A stretch of DNA of 15,267 bases from Virgibacillus_O xinjiangensis (GCF_042643145.1 NZ_JBHRSA010000051.1:1-15267); one strand, 5' to 3'. Counted from the first letter of the stretch, positions 1-6,620 are shown. Translations and numbers: made by a program. The notes: generated by a model not told the origin, from the sequence alone.

Positions 1-18
1 AGTAGGACGCTGCCAGGC
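1..18 (+). rRNA. rrf: 5S rRNA, 3' end only (partial)
   Basis: The first 18 bases, AGTAGGACGCTGCCAGGC, match the conserved 3' end of Bacillus 5S rRNA (recalled from B. subtilis as GAGTAGGACGCCGCCAAGC). The rest lies outside the window. The match is short, but a strong terminator starts six bases later, which is where an rRNA operon would end. The identification is from memory of the family, not from an alignment. Confidence 0.85.
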
Positions 19-23
19 AACCG

Positions 24-62
24 AAACCCCGGGAAGTGATCATTCACTTCCCGGGGTTTTTT
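24..62 (+). terminator. rRNA operon intrinsic terminator
   Basis: A perfect 16-bp inverted repeat (24-39 with 44-59) encloses a TCAT loop. The stem includes CCCCGGGAAGTGA, and a run of six T (57-62) follows. This is a textbook factor-independent terminator directly after the 5S rRNA end. Confidence 0.93.
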
Positions 63-300
63 GTGTATTCTTTCTCCAGACTTCTTCAGGGTAGGCTAGA
101 ATGTAACGATGCTTCGCATAACATCTTTCATAAGTAACTGGACCTGCCTTAATTATATGGGTATATAGTCATTCATGAGGGCTGAAGAAATCACATGGGT
201 TTTATATAGACTGGGAGGAGTATCTTTTAGCCTTTTTATAAGTCAATAATTCTATGGTAGCAGAGGAATCCCCTATAAGAGGCGGTTATAAGGAAGTTTA
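63..300. other. intergenic stretch without a recognisable gene
   Basis: These 238 bases separate the rRNA terminator from the CBS pseudogene. All six frames are interrupted by stops. A purine-rich AAGGAAG at 290-296 may be the former ribosome binding site of the pseudogene that follows. I see no tRNA, convincing promoter or long repeat here. Confidence 0.5.
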
Positions 301-712
301 AACCAAACAAAACATCAAGGGATCATGACACTAAGGTCTGAATAATAAATGAAACTCCGTCCATTGAACAAACTGCTACAACCATGTGTGAGTTTATATA
401 GGTGCAATTCTCGTAGTTAATGAAAAAGGACAAATGACTGGTTTATTCACGGATCACGAAATAACTCCTAGCTGCTTAACTGCAAAGGGGGAGAAACAAT
501 AATCAATAGTGATGTCTGCTCAGAAAACTATATAAGGGAAGTCAGAAATGGATATCAACCAGATCAGCATAATTAATATCCCAGCAGCAATACGTCGTCC
601 CCCTGTAGGGGAAAATGGATAGATATTAGGCATGACAACCCTTGGTGATTCGGCTATACAACAACAATTTGATGATGAAGCTATAGAGGTATTTTTCAGC
701 ACTTCCCCCCCG
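301..712 (+). pseudogene. decayed two-CBS-domain protein (YhcV-like)
   Basis: A conceptual + strand translation across two frames recovers both halves of a small tandem CBS-domain protein. The N-terminal CBS gives MTTKV then, after a TGA at 339, INETPSIEQTATTMCEF; one missing base near 396 leads to GAILVVNEKGQMTGLFTD (401-454). The second CBS gives AIRRPPVGENG, a TAG at 620, then ILGMTTLGDSAIQQQFDDEA (623-682), which matches the family pattern of RRLPVV followed by a GxxTLGDLA-like end. Damage visible: single-base deletions near 328-330 and 396, and stops at 339, 500, 533 and 620. No start codon remains; TTA at 298 lies where one would be expected after AAGGAAG. Intact relatives are about 140-residue proteins thought to sense adenosine ligands. 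The number of lesions rules out expression of a functional protein. The resemblance to B. subtilis YhcV is by pattern from memory. Confidence 0.82.
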
Positions 713-744
713 ACTTCCCTCGAGAAATACCAGCTGCTAAATTA

Positions 745-776
745 CTGCTCCTTTCTGTAAAGGAGCAGCTTCCTTT
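745..776 (+). terminator. probable terminator of the CBS pseudogene
   Basis: A perfect 10-bp stem, CTGCTCCTTT (745-754) with AAAGGAGCAG (759-768), encloses a CTGT loop and is followed by the pyrimidine-rich CTTCCTTT. The T-run is poor, consistent with erosion. Its position just after the pseudogene supports its being that gene's old terminator. Confidence 0.55.
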
Positions 777-1038
777 AGATGAGACTCATAACTTTTCCTA
801 AAATAGCAAGCATCAGATAAAAATTTAGCACCCCATCTATTCGTCTTCATGAGATTTCACAGAAAAATTTAGAGGCACAGCATTTATTTCCCCCCTTACT
901 TTCAGAAAAAAATTCGGTGAATTCTTTATAATTCAATCTATTCGGGATTATATGCTAGTTATTTATAGCCTTTTCAAATTATAAGAGTCTAATCAGATTT
1001 GTGCATGATTAAACAGGCTAAATCAAGATTTATCCGTT

Positions 1039-1067
1039 TTGACGAAATTGAAAATAACCGATAACCT
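1039..1067 (+). promoter_or_regulatory. candidate ectABC promoter
   Basis: TTGACG at 1039-1044 is a good sigma-A -35. At 17-base spacing it is followed by TAACCT (1062-1067), a weak -10 with three of six matches. Transcription would start near 1074, leaving a leader of about 37 bases before the codon preferred for ectA. Ectoine operons are induced by salt, and a poor -10 would suit a promoter that needs stimulation, but that is inference. Other AT-rich hexamers nearby are possible. Confidence 0.35.
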
Positions 1068-1098
1068 TAAATAGTACGTGTTGTTAATAAATCTTTCC

Positions 1099-1104
1099 GG
1101 AGGT
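1099..1104 (+). promoter_or_regulatory. ectA Shine-Dalgarno that decides the start
   Basis: GGAGGT at 1099-1104 (extended GGAGGTGG) is a near-ideal ribosome binding site. Six bases further is ATT (1111-1113), in frame with ectA. The only other candidate starts, GTG at 1078 and TTG at 1081, lie upstream of this site, have no purine-rich sequence before them, and would translate the Shine-Dalgarno itself into a glycine run. Confidence 0.7.
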
Positions 1105-1110
1105 GGAAGC

Positions 1111-1671
1111 ATTAATAAGAACGCAACAATTGAACGGGCGCCGGCAAAAGAGCTGGCCACAGATATTCATTTTCGTAAGCCAAATAAGGATGACGGAGCA
1201 TCGGTCTGGGAACTGATCAGACATACAGGTGTTCTAGACCTTAACTCTTCCTACAGTTATGTGATGTGGTGCGAGATTTTCTCCGACACATCAGTTGTCG
1301 CTGTAAAGGATGATCAGATTGTTGGTTTCATTTCTGGGTACATCCGACCTGACCAACCGAATACACTGTTCATCTGGCAAGTGGCTGTACATGAAGAAGG
1401 ACGAGGCAGAGGTCTTGGGACAAAGATGTTGTTTGAACTATTGAACCGGGAAGCTTCCCAACAAGTTACATATGTGGAAGCGACTGTTGCGCCATCTAAT
1501 ACGCCGTCCCAAAATCTTTTCAAAGGTCTTGCTAAAAAGTTGGACACTGACTATGAAATAGATACGTACTTTACAGCTGATGATTTTCCAGGGGAAGGGC
1601 ATGAAGATGAACCATTATTCAAAATCGGGCCTTTTCAGGAAGAAAATAAAATTGTAAAAGGAATGATATAA
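1111..1671 (+). CDS. ectA: L-2,4-diaminobutyrate N-acetyltransferase EctA
   Basis: EctA transfers an acetyl group from acetyl-CoA to the 4-amino group of L-2,4-diaminobutyrate, the second step of ectoine synthesis in the cytoplasm. It is a GNAT-fold enzyme. FRKPNKDDGASVWELI near the N-terminus is typical of EctA, and QVAVHEEGRGRGLG (residues 90-103 from the chosen start) is the acetyl-CoA pyrophosphate-binding motif. The product is 186 residues, normal for the family. I place the start at ATT 1111 because GGAGGT lies six bases before it; a 197-residue reading from GTG 1078 is open but has no ribosome binding site. The stop overlaps the ectB ATG by one base (TAATG), so the two are translationally coupled. 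Identity is very secure; the start is not. Confidence 0.95.
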   Translation: MNKNATIERAPAKELATDIHFRKPNKDDGASVWELIRHTGVLDLNSSYSYVMWCEIFSDTSVVAVKDDQIVGFISGYIRPDQPNTLFIWQVAVHEEGRGRGLGTKMLFELLNREASQQVTYVEATVAPSNTPSQNLFKGLAKKLDTDYEIDTYFTADDFPGEGHEDEPLFKIGPFQEENKIVKGMI

Positions 1672-2948
1672 TGACAACGGCAGTATTGAGCGATAAGAAA
1701 ATGAAAACGTTTGAAGAAATAGAATCGGCAGTAAGGAGCTACAGTCGTGGCTGGCCGACCGTATTCGAAAAAGCAAAAGGATATAAAATGTGGGACACGG
1801 ATGGAAACGAATATATTGATTTCTTTGCGGGTGCCGGCACTCTAAACTATGGCCATAACGATGACACCATGCAAGAGAAGATGATTGAATATATCAAGAA
1901 TGATGGGATTATCCATAGCCTGGATATGGGGACTACTCCAAGGAAAGAGTTCCTGGAGCGTTACAAAGAAGTAATTTTGGAGCCCCGCAATTTGGATTAT
2001 AAAATCATGTTCCCAGGACCTACTGGGACCAACACGGTTGAAAGTGCACTGAAAATTGCTAGAAAGGTGACAGGCCGTGACACGGTCATCAGTTTCACCA
2101 ACGCATTCCATGGTATGACCATTGGATCACTTTCTGTAACTGGAAACTCCTTTAAGCGCCATGGGGCCGGTGTGCCGCTGCATCACTCAGTTTCCATGCC
2201 TTTCGATGATTATGTAGATGGCCAGAGTTCTATTGCATACCTTGAACGATTCCTGGAAGACAGCGGAAGTGGTGTTGCACTGCCTGCTGCTATTATTCTG
2301 GAAACCGTACAGGGTGAAGGCGGAATTAATGCTGCCAGTATGGAATGGTTGAAAGAGATTGAAAACATCTGCCGCCGTTGGGACATTTTGTTGATTGTAG
2401 ATGATGTCCAAGCAGGTAATGGACGCACAGGGACATACTTCAGCTTTGAACCAGCTGGAATTAAGCCAGATGTAGTCTGTCTCTCCAAGTCAATTGGTGG
2501 TGTAGGTCTGCCAATGGCTATTACACTGATCAAATCTGAATATGATCAATGGGGACCAGGTGAACATAATGGTACTTTCCGAGGAAATAACCTGGCATTC
2601 ATTGCAGCAACTGAAGCACTCAATCGCTGGGAGACAGATGATTTTGCTAAAGAAATTCAGGAAAAGGCTGATTTCTTAAGTGACTCTGTAAAAGAAATCA
2701 TCAATAAATATCCGGAGCTGAATGGCACAGCGCGTGGTCGTGGATTAATGCAAGGTATCGCCATAGACAAAGAAGGACTTGCCAGCGAAATTTGTGCAGA
2801 GGCATTCAATCGTGGCCTGATTGTAGAGACATCCGGTCCTAGCGATGAAGTGGTAAAATTCCTTCCGCCGTTAGTCATTGACAAAGATGGTCTGGCAAAA
2901 GGCCTGGAAATCCTGGAAGAAAGCATTAAAGCTGCAACTGCTAAATAA
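1671..2948 (+). CDS. ectB: L-2,4-diaminobutyrate aminotransferase EctB
   Basis: EctB moves an amino group from glutamate to L-aspartate 4-semialdehyde, giving L-2,4-diaminobutyrate, the first committed step of ectoine synthesis. It is a class-III, PLP-dependent aminotransferase of 425 residues, the usual length. Visible landmarks are the substrate/PLP region FFAGAGTLNYGH near residues 51-62, GPTGTNTVESALKIAR near 116-131, LIVDDVQAGNGRTG where Asp244 should bind the PLP ring nitrogen, and LSKSIGG where Lys273 should form the Schiff base. The ATG overlaps the ectA stop by one base and is preceded by AAAAGGA seven bases upstream. Position between ectA and ectC separates it from ordinary 4-aminobutyrate aminotransferases. 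No lesions are seen. Confidence 0.97.
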   Translation: MTTAVLSDKKMKTFEEIESAVRSYSRGWPTVFEKAKGYKMWDTDGNEYIDFFAGAGTLNYGHNDDTMQEKMIEYIKNDGIIHSLDMGTTPRKEFLERYKEVILEPRNLDYKIMFPGPTGTNTVESALKIARKVTGRDTVISFTNAFHGMTIGSLSVTGNSFKRHGAGVPLHHSVSMPFDDYVDGQSSIAYLERFLEDSGSGVALPAAIILETVQGEGGINAASMEWLKEIENICRRWDILLIVDDVQAGNGRTGTYFSFEPAGIKPDVVCLSKSIGGVGLPMAITLIKSEYDQWGPGEHNGTFRGNNLAFIAATEALNRWETDDFAKEIQEKADFLSDSVKEIINKYPELNGTARGRGLMQGIAIDKEGLASEICAEAFNRGLIVETSGPSDEVVKFLPPLVIDKDGLAKGLEILEESIKAATAK

Positions 2949-2956
2949 TCATCGTA

Positions 2957-2977
2957 ATATATTTCACTAAAATATAT
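2957..2977 (+). repeat. AT-only hairpin in the ectB-ectC gap
   Basis: ATATATTT (2957-2964) and AAATATAT (2970-2977) form an 8-bp AT-only stem with a five-base loop inside the 79-base ectB-ectC spacer. There is no T-run, so it is not a terminator. It could mark an mRNA processing or stability site, or be chance in AT-rich DNA. Confidence 0.3.
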
Positions 2978-3027
2978 AGAGAAACAGCAATAGTTTTCAT
3001 ACAAAATGACGAAAAGGGGAATTCGAC

Positions 3028-3417
3028 ATGATCGTAAAATCTTTGGAAAATATTATTGGAACAGAGGACGAAACATCTGATGGCAATTGGACCAGCCGCC
3101 GTTTTATCCTGAACAAAGACGGTGTGGGCTTCAGCATGAATGATACTGTAATTGCTGCTGGTACAGAAAATTACTTCTGGTATAAAAATCACATTGAAGC
3201 CGTTTACGTAATTGAAGGAGAAGGACAGATCGAAGAAGTTGAAAATGGTGGAAAGATGCATGATCTGAAGCCTGGCACTCTCTACCTTCTGAATGATCAT
3301 GATAAGCATAAAGTCCATGCAAAAACCCAATTGCGCATGGTTTGTGTGTTCAACCCGCCACTTGTCGGAACTGAGACACACAATGAAGAAGGAGTTTATC
3401 CACTACTGACTGAGTAG
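3028..3417 (+). CDS. ectC: L-ectoine synthase EctC
   Basis: EctC closes N4-acetyl-L-2,4-diaminobutyrate into the cyclic compatible solute ectoine by removing water. It is a small metal-dependent cupin; the 129-residue length is typical. The barrel motif HIEAVYVIEGEGQIEE and the second motif LKPGTLYLLNDHDKH are clear. By position, Glu57, Tyr86 and His94 correspond to the iron ligands established in characterised ectoine synthases (numbers shifted by one relative to the Paenibacillus enzyme as I recall it). The ATG has AAAAGGGG about seven bases upstream. It is the last gene of the operon: a terminator begins 15 bases after the stop. No ectoine hydroxylase gene (ectD) follows, so hydroxyectoine would need a gene elsewhere. 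Confidence 0.97.
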   Translation: MIVKSLENIIGTEDETSDGNWTSRRFILNKDGVGFSMNDTVIAAGTENYFWYKNHIEAVYVIEGEGQIEEVENGGKMHDLKPGTLYLLNDHDKHKVHAKTQLRMVCVFNPPLVGTETHNEEGVYPLLTE

Positions 3418-3432
3418 TTCAAAAGGCATTCG

Positions 3433-3463
3433 AGGATAGGACTTTATGGTCCTATCCTTTTTT
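3433..3463 (+). terminator. ectABC intrinsic terminator
   Basis: AGGATAGGAC (3433-3442) pairs perfectly with GTCCTATCCT (3449-3458) around a six-base loop, and the stem runs into TTTTTT (3458-3463). It closes the ectoine operon before the sulfate promoter. Confidence 0.93.
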
Positions 3464-3502
3464 ACTATTTTAGTATTAAATGAATTTTTTCTGAAAAGTG
3501 TA

Positions 3503-3531
3503 TTGACGAATGGAGTATAACGGTATAGAAT
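3503..3531 (+). promoter_or_regulatory. sigma-A promoter of the sulfate operon
   Basis: TTGACG (3503-3508) and TAGAAT (3526-3531) are separated by exactly 17 bases, each one mismatch from consensus. Transcription would start near 3538, about 27 bases before the SAM riboswitch, so the riboswitch would be fully inside the leader. Confidence 0.82.
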
Positions 3532-3564
3532 GACTAGCAACAACTACATAAACAATTTCCAAAA

Positions 3565-3673
3565 TTCTTATCAAGAAAGGTGAAGGGAAAAGGCCCTTGT
3601 AAGCCTCGGCTACAGATGTAGAACGCCTAAATGGTGACAATTCCTATACTAATGGTTGACTATAAGATAAGAA
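3565..3673 (+). ncRNA. SAM-I (S-box) riboswitch, divergent
   Basis: The leader begins with the S-box pattern: TTCTTATC (3565-3572) pairs with GATAAGAA (3666-3673) to form P1, followed by AAGAAAGG, TGAAGGG, GGCCC, CCTCGGC, then GGTGACAATTCCT and the closing strand. The order and spacing match SAM-I riboswitches, which reduce transcription of sulfur genes when S-adenosylmethionine is plentiful; the B. subtilis cysH leader carries one. Several usually conserved positions differ: TTGTAAGCC where ATGAAACC is typical, GGCTACA where GGCAACC is typical, GGTGAC where GGTGCT or GGTGCC is typical, and P4 pairing is weak. The class is well supported; whether it still binds SAM tightly is open. Confidence 0.85.
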
Positions 3674-3682
3674 GAGAATCAG

Positions 3683-3730
3683 CAGAATGTAAGAATATCC
3701 TTTTTTATTCTGGAGAGGTTTTTATATTCT
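3683..3730 (+). promoter_or_regulatory. possible expression platform of the S-box leader
   Basis: CAGAAT (3683-3688) can pair with ATTCTG at 3707-3712 or, as part of a longer stem with two G-U pairs, with TTTTTATATTCTG at 3718-3730. The two pairings are mutually exclusive. Neither ends in a clean stem plus T-run, so I cannot say whether control is by termination or translation. Folding is by eye. Confidence 0.4.
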
Positions 3731-3763
3731 GATGTGGAAAAAACTCATATGGAGGGTTGATGC

Positions 3764-4486
3764 GTGAATAATGAAGTAATCACCTACGACGAATTCACTG
3801 GGGATCCTTTCAAGAATTGGGTATCACAAGATGAAACCAAAGGAGCGTCTACCATTCTGAAATGGGCATATGATTCCTATGGCGATGGTGTCACCTATGC
3901 ATGCAGCTTCGGTGCCGAAGGAATGGTATTGATTGATTTGATTTCTAAAGTGAAGAAGGATGCGCAGATTGTATTCCTTGATACAGATTTGCATTTTCAG
4001 GAGACATATGAGCTCATTGAGGAAGTAAAGGCGAAGTATCCGGAACTCCGAATTCATATTAAAAAACCTGAGCTGACTCTGGAAGAACAGGCGGAAGAAC
4101 ATGGGTCAGCATTGTGGAAAAGACAGCCGGACCAATGCTGTTTCATTCGTAAGATCAAACCACTCGAGGATGCGTTAAGCGGTGTACCCGCTTGGATTTC
4201 AGGCCTGCGCAGAGAACAATCGCCCAGCCGCAGTAAAACAGACTATGTGAATAGAGACGAACGATTCAAATCCATCAAGGTTTGCCCCCTCATTCATTGG
4301 ACTTGGGATGATGTCTGGGACTATATCCGGACGAATGATCTTCCATATAATGAATTGCATGACAATGGCTATCCTAGTATTGGCTGTATACCGTGTACTT
4401 CACGTGTAAGTGACTCCGGTGATTCCCGTGAAGGAAGATGGGCAGGCTTCAATAAAACTGAATGTGGCCTTCATACAAATGGTTGA
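3764..4486 (+). CDS. cysH: adenylylsulfate (APS/PAPS) reductase CysH
   Basis: CysH reduces activated sulfate to sulfite with electrons from thioredoxin. The 240-residue protein shows the PAPS-reductase nucleotide loop ACSFGAEGMVLIDLI near residues 46-60, the WISGLRREQSPSR segment, and the C-terminal ECGLH whose Cys234 is the catalytic nucleophile. A Cys125-Cys126 pair and Cys208-x2-Cys211 are the four ligands of the [4Fe-4S] cluster that marks the APS-using branch; the B. subtilis relative with the same four cysteines accepts both APS and PAPS. The start is GTG at 3764, with GGAGGG ending seven bases before it. It is first in the operon, behind the S-box leader, and separated by 260 bases from cysJ. 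Confidence 0.95.
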   Translation: MNNEVITYDEFTGDPFKNWVSQDETKGASTILKWAYDSYGDGVTYACSFGAEGMVLIDLISKVKKDAQIVFLDTDLHFQETYELIEEVKAKYPELRIHIKKPELTLEEQAEEHGSALWKRQPDQCCFIRKIKPLEDALSGVPAWISGLRREQSPSRSKTDYVNRDERFKSIKVCPLIHWTWDDVWDYIRTNDLPYNELHDNGYPSIGCIPCTSRVSDSGDSREGRWAGFNKTECGLHTNG

Positions 4487-4520
4487 ACAAAGCCTTTTAT
4501 TTTTAATTTAAATCCGAGTA

Positions 4521-4539
4521 TATTGCTAGAAATACAATA
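4521..4539 (+). promoter_or_regulatory. candidate LysR-type operator (CysL-like)
   Basis: TATTG (4521-4525), nine bases, CAATA (4535-4539) is a perfect interrupted dyad of the kind bound by LysR-family regulators. Its centre, about 4530, lies some 56 bases before the start site expected from the downstream -10, a usual activator position. In B. subtilis cysJI is activated by the LysR-type protein CysL; that this is a CysL site is inference. Confidence 0.4.
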
Positions 4540-4567
4540 CTTTTGGTTTACTAGAAACTCCGTAATT

Positions 4568-4604
4568 CCCTGGTATGATAAGATTTTTTCCTTATGAATC
4601 AGGG
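4568..4604 (+). repeat. two-part hairpin over the candidate cysJ promoter
   Basis: CCCTG (4568-4572) pairs with CAGGG (4600-4604), and inside it ATAAG (4578-4582) pairs with CTTAT (4591-4595), around a loop containing TTTTTT. It overlaps the candidate -10, so it would exist as RNA only in transcripts reading through from cysH. The T-run is in the loop, so it is not a standard terminator. Confidence 0.3.
4571..4579 (+). promoter_or_regulatory. candidate extended -10 promoter for cysJI
   Basis: TGG followed by TATGAT (4574-4579) fits an extended -10 element (TGn-TATAAT). The position 17 bases upstream reads CTAGAA, a poor -35, as is common at activator-dependent promoters. With the dyad at 4521-4539 it may let cysJ and downstream genes be transcribed separately from cysH. 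Confidence 0.4.
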
Positions 4605-4664
4605 CTAAAAATTACAATTAAAGCCGAGTAATACGCTTTGTATACACGGCATATCAATTAAAGA

Positions 4665-4704
4665 GCCAATCGGTGGCAGGAACCTAAAATGTCTGCTGAT
4701 TGGC
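4665..4704 (+). promoter_or_regulatory. structured element in the cysJ leader
   Basis: GCCAATC (4665-4671) pairs with GATTGGC (4698-4704), and inside it GCAG (4676-4679) pairs with CTGC (4693-4696) around a 13-base loop. It is an isolated stem with an internal loop 42 bases before the cysJ start. No T-run follows. It does not match a riboswitch class I can name, and it may be a leader structure, a protein site or an mRNA-processing site. Confidence 0.45.
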
Positions 4705-4746
4705 ATGGAGAACAATAAAAAATAGTATCTTATGGGGTGAGTATCT

Positions 4747-6591
4747 TTGCAATTATTGGAAACCAATAGTCCTTTCAGTAAGGAACAGACAGAGGATCTC
4801 AATCGTATTCTGCCAACCTTAACAGAGACACAGAGAATATGGCTGAGTGGGTATCTTTCAGTGCCGCAGCAATCTAGTGGCGGAGTGGCCGCAGTTTTGG
4901 AAAATCCAACGGCATCTCAGCCAGCTGTTCAGCAAACTGCATCGCTGAAACAGAGGGAGTTGACCATTTTATATGGTTCAGAAACAGGTAATGCCCAGTC
5001 AGTCGCTAAGGATTTAGAAGAAAAAGCGAAAGCACGGGACAAGAAAGTAAAGCTCGCTGCTCTGGATGATTTTAAACCAAAAGATTTAAAGAAGGTACAG
5101 GATCTGATGATTGTGACTGCTACACATGGAGAAGGGGACCCACCAGATAATGCCATTTCCTTTCATGAGTTCCTGCATAGCAGAAAAGCACCGAAATTGC
5201 AGGATGTACGTTTTTCAGTTCTGTCATTGGGAGATGAATCGTATGAGTTCTTCTGCCAGACTGGAAAAGATTTTGATAAACGACTGGAAGAGTTAGGCGG
5301 AGAGCGCTTGTATGGACGCGTTGACTGTGATGTGGATTTTGATGAGCCCGCTGCAGAATGGGTGGAAGGAGTTCTCAGCGAATTAGAGAAAGATGATGTG
5401 GGAACTGGAGCTGAAAATTCCTCCGTCGATCAGTTGGACCCAAGCTTGACAGCAGGACAGCCGATTTATTCCAGAACGAATCCATTCAATGCAGAGGTGC
5501 TGGATAATATTAATTTGAATGGAGAAGGGTCTAATAAGGAAACTCATCACCTGGAGCTCTCACTCGAAGGTTCAAATTTGGCGTATGAACCTGGCGACAG
5601 TGTTGGCATCTTCCCCAAAAATGATCCGGAGTTGGTAGAGAGTTTTATCGGTCAAATGAACTGGGATCCAGAAGAGAGCGTACCGATTAATAAGCAGGGG
5701 GAAGTCAGATCACTGCGGGAAGCACTCCTTTCCAATTTTGAAATCACGCGAATTACCAAGCCATTACTGAAGAAGGCGGCAGATTTATTCAATAATGATG
5801 AACTGACAGCCTTTCTAAGTCCTGAAAAAGAAGAAGAACAGAAAACTTATATGGATGGCCGTGATCTGCTCGATCTCGTAAAGGATTTCCCTCCAAAGGA
5901 CATGGAGCCAGCCGACTTGATCCAAATCCTTCGTAAGATGCCGGCACGCCTATATTCCATTACTAGCAGCTATCAGGCAAACCCGGAGGAAGTGCATCTG
6001 GCCATTGGCAAAGTAAGTTATCACTCAAACGGCCGTGACCGCAGTGGTGTTTGTTCTGGTCAATGTGCAGAGCGTGTAGAACCCGGGGAGACTCTTCCCA
6101 TCTATATTCAAAAGAATGAGAACTTCAAATTCCCGATGAACGGTGAGACGCCGGCAATCATGGTGGGTCCTGGTACTGGAGTCGCCCCATTCCGTTCGTA
6201 CTTGGAAGAATTGGAAGAGTTGGAAGTGGAAGCAAAGACTTGGCTATTCTTTGGTGACCAACATTTCACCACGGATTTCCTCTACCAGGTAGAATGGCAG
6301 AATTGGTTGAAGAATGGTGTACTGACCAAGATGGATGTCGCTTTCTCCCGTGACACGAAGGAAAAAGTTTATGTGCAAGACCAGATGCGAAAAAATAGTG
6401 CTGAACTTTACAAGTGGGTTCAGGAAGGTGCCAATATCTATGTATGCGGGGATGAGAAGAAGATGGCACAGGATGTCCATGATACTCTGCTTGACATCTT
6501 CCAGAAAGAAGGAAACATGAGTGCTGAACAGGCAAATGATCTGTTGAAAGAAATGCGTCAGCAAAAGCGATATCAGCGAGATGTATATTAA
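4747..6591 (+). CDS. cysJ: sulfite reductase flavoprotein alpha subunit CysJ
   Basis: CysJ passes electrons from NADPH through FAD and FMN to CysI for the six-electron reduction of sulfite to sulfide. The 614-residue protein has an N-terminal segment (NSPFSKEQTEDLNRILP) typical of Bacillus CysJ, a flavodoxin domain with YGSETGNA at residues 76-83, a ferredoxin-reductase-type FAD domain with RLYS at 401-404 and GVCS at 434-437, the NADPH-binding GPGTG at 474-478, and the usual C-terminal YQRDVY. The start is TTG at 4747; GGGGTGA ends six bases upstream, and the next in-frame candidates lie inside conserved sequence. cysI follows after 29 bases. A separate promoter upstream is possible. Confidence 0.97.
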   Translation: MQLLETNSPFSKEQTEDLNRILPTLTETQRIWLSGYLSVPQQSSGGVAAVLENPTASQPAVQQTASLKQRELTILYGSETGNAQSVAKDLEEKAKARDKKVKLAALDDFKPKDLKKVQDLMIVTATHGEGDPPDNAISFHEFLHSRKAPKLQDVRFSVLSLGDESYEFFCQTGKDFDKRLEELGGERLYGRVDCDVDFDEPAAEWVEGVLSELEKDDVGTGAENSSVDQLDPSLTAGQPIYSRTNPFNAEVLDNINLNGEGSNKETHHLELSLEGSNLAYEPGDSVGIFPKNDPELVESFIGQMNWDPEESVPINKQGEVRSLREALLSNFEITRITKPLLKKAADLFNNDELTAFLSPEKEEEQKTYMDGRDLLDLVKDFPPKDMEPADLIQILRKMPARLYSITSSYQANPEEVHLAIGKVSYHSNGRDRSGVCSGQCAERVEPGETLPIYIQKNENFKFPMNGETPAIMVGPGTGVAPFRSYLEELEELEVEAKTWLFFGDQHFTTDFLYQVEWQNWLKNGVLTKMDVAFSRDTKEKVYVQDQMRKNSAELYKWVQEGANIYVCGDEKKMAQDVHDTLLDIFQKEGNMSAEQANDLLKEMRQQKRYQRDVY

Positions 6592-6620
6592 GGCAAGGAT
6601 AAAGTGAAAGGAGCTTAACA

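Larger units (their letters stand above)
777..1110. other. AT-rich region upstream of ectA, no gene seen
   Basis: These 334 bases between the pseudogene terminator and ectA carry no convincing coding frame. The longest item is a 37-codon minus-strand frame (about 740-850) with no ribosome binding site. A perfect TATAAT is present at 927-932 but lacks a recognisable -35. The last 75 bases hold the candidate ectA promoter and the Shine-Dalgarno sequence, described separately. Confidence 0.5.

Noticed and set aside
33..175. Minus-strand reading of about 45 codons ending in VWRKNTQKTPGK
   Set aside because: It has no start with a ribosome binding site and runs into the rRNA terminator stem. I recognise no family, though a decayed fragment cannot be excluded.
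520..702. Minus-strand 60-codon frame with a hydrophobic tail
   Set aside because: It begins at a GTG and lies wholly antisense to the CBS pseudogene, whose + strand translation matches a known family. The hydrophobic character comes from the antisense reading.
740..850. Minus-strand 37-codon frame starting MKTNRWGAKF
   Set aside because: There is no ribosome binding site, no recognised family, and it overlaps the pseudogene terminator.
3007..3081. Short + strand frame (MTKRGIRHDR) overlapping the ectC start
   Set aside because: It has no ribosome binding site of its own and contains the ectC site; probably chance.
4665..4704. T-box element in the cysJ leader, suggested by GGTGGCAGGAACC
   Set aside because: The AGGGTGG-ACCGCG T-box core is not present, TGGC does not fit a tRNA-Cys acceptor end, and no specifier stem or antiterminator could be drawn.
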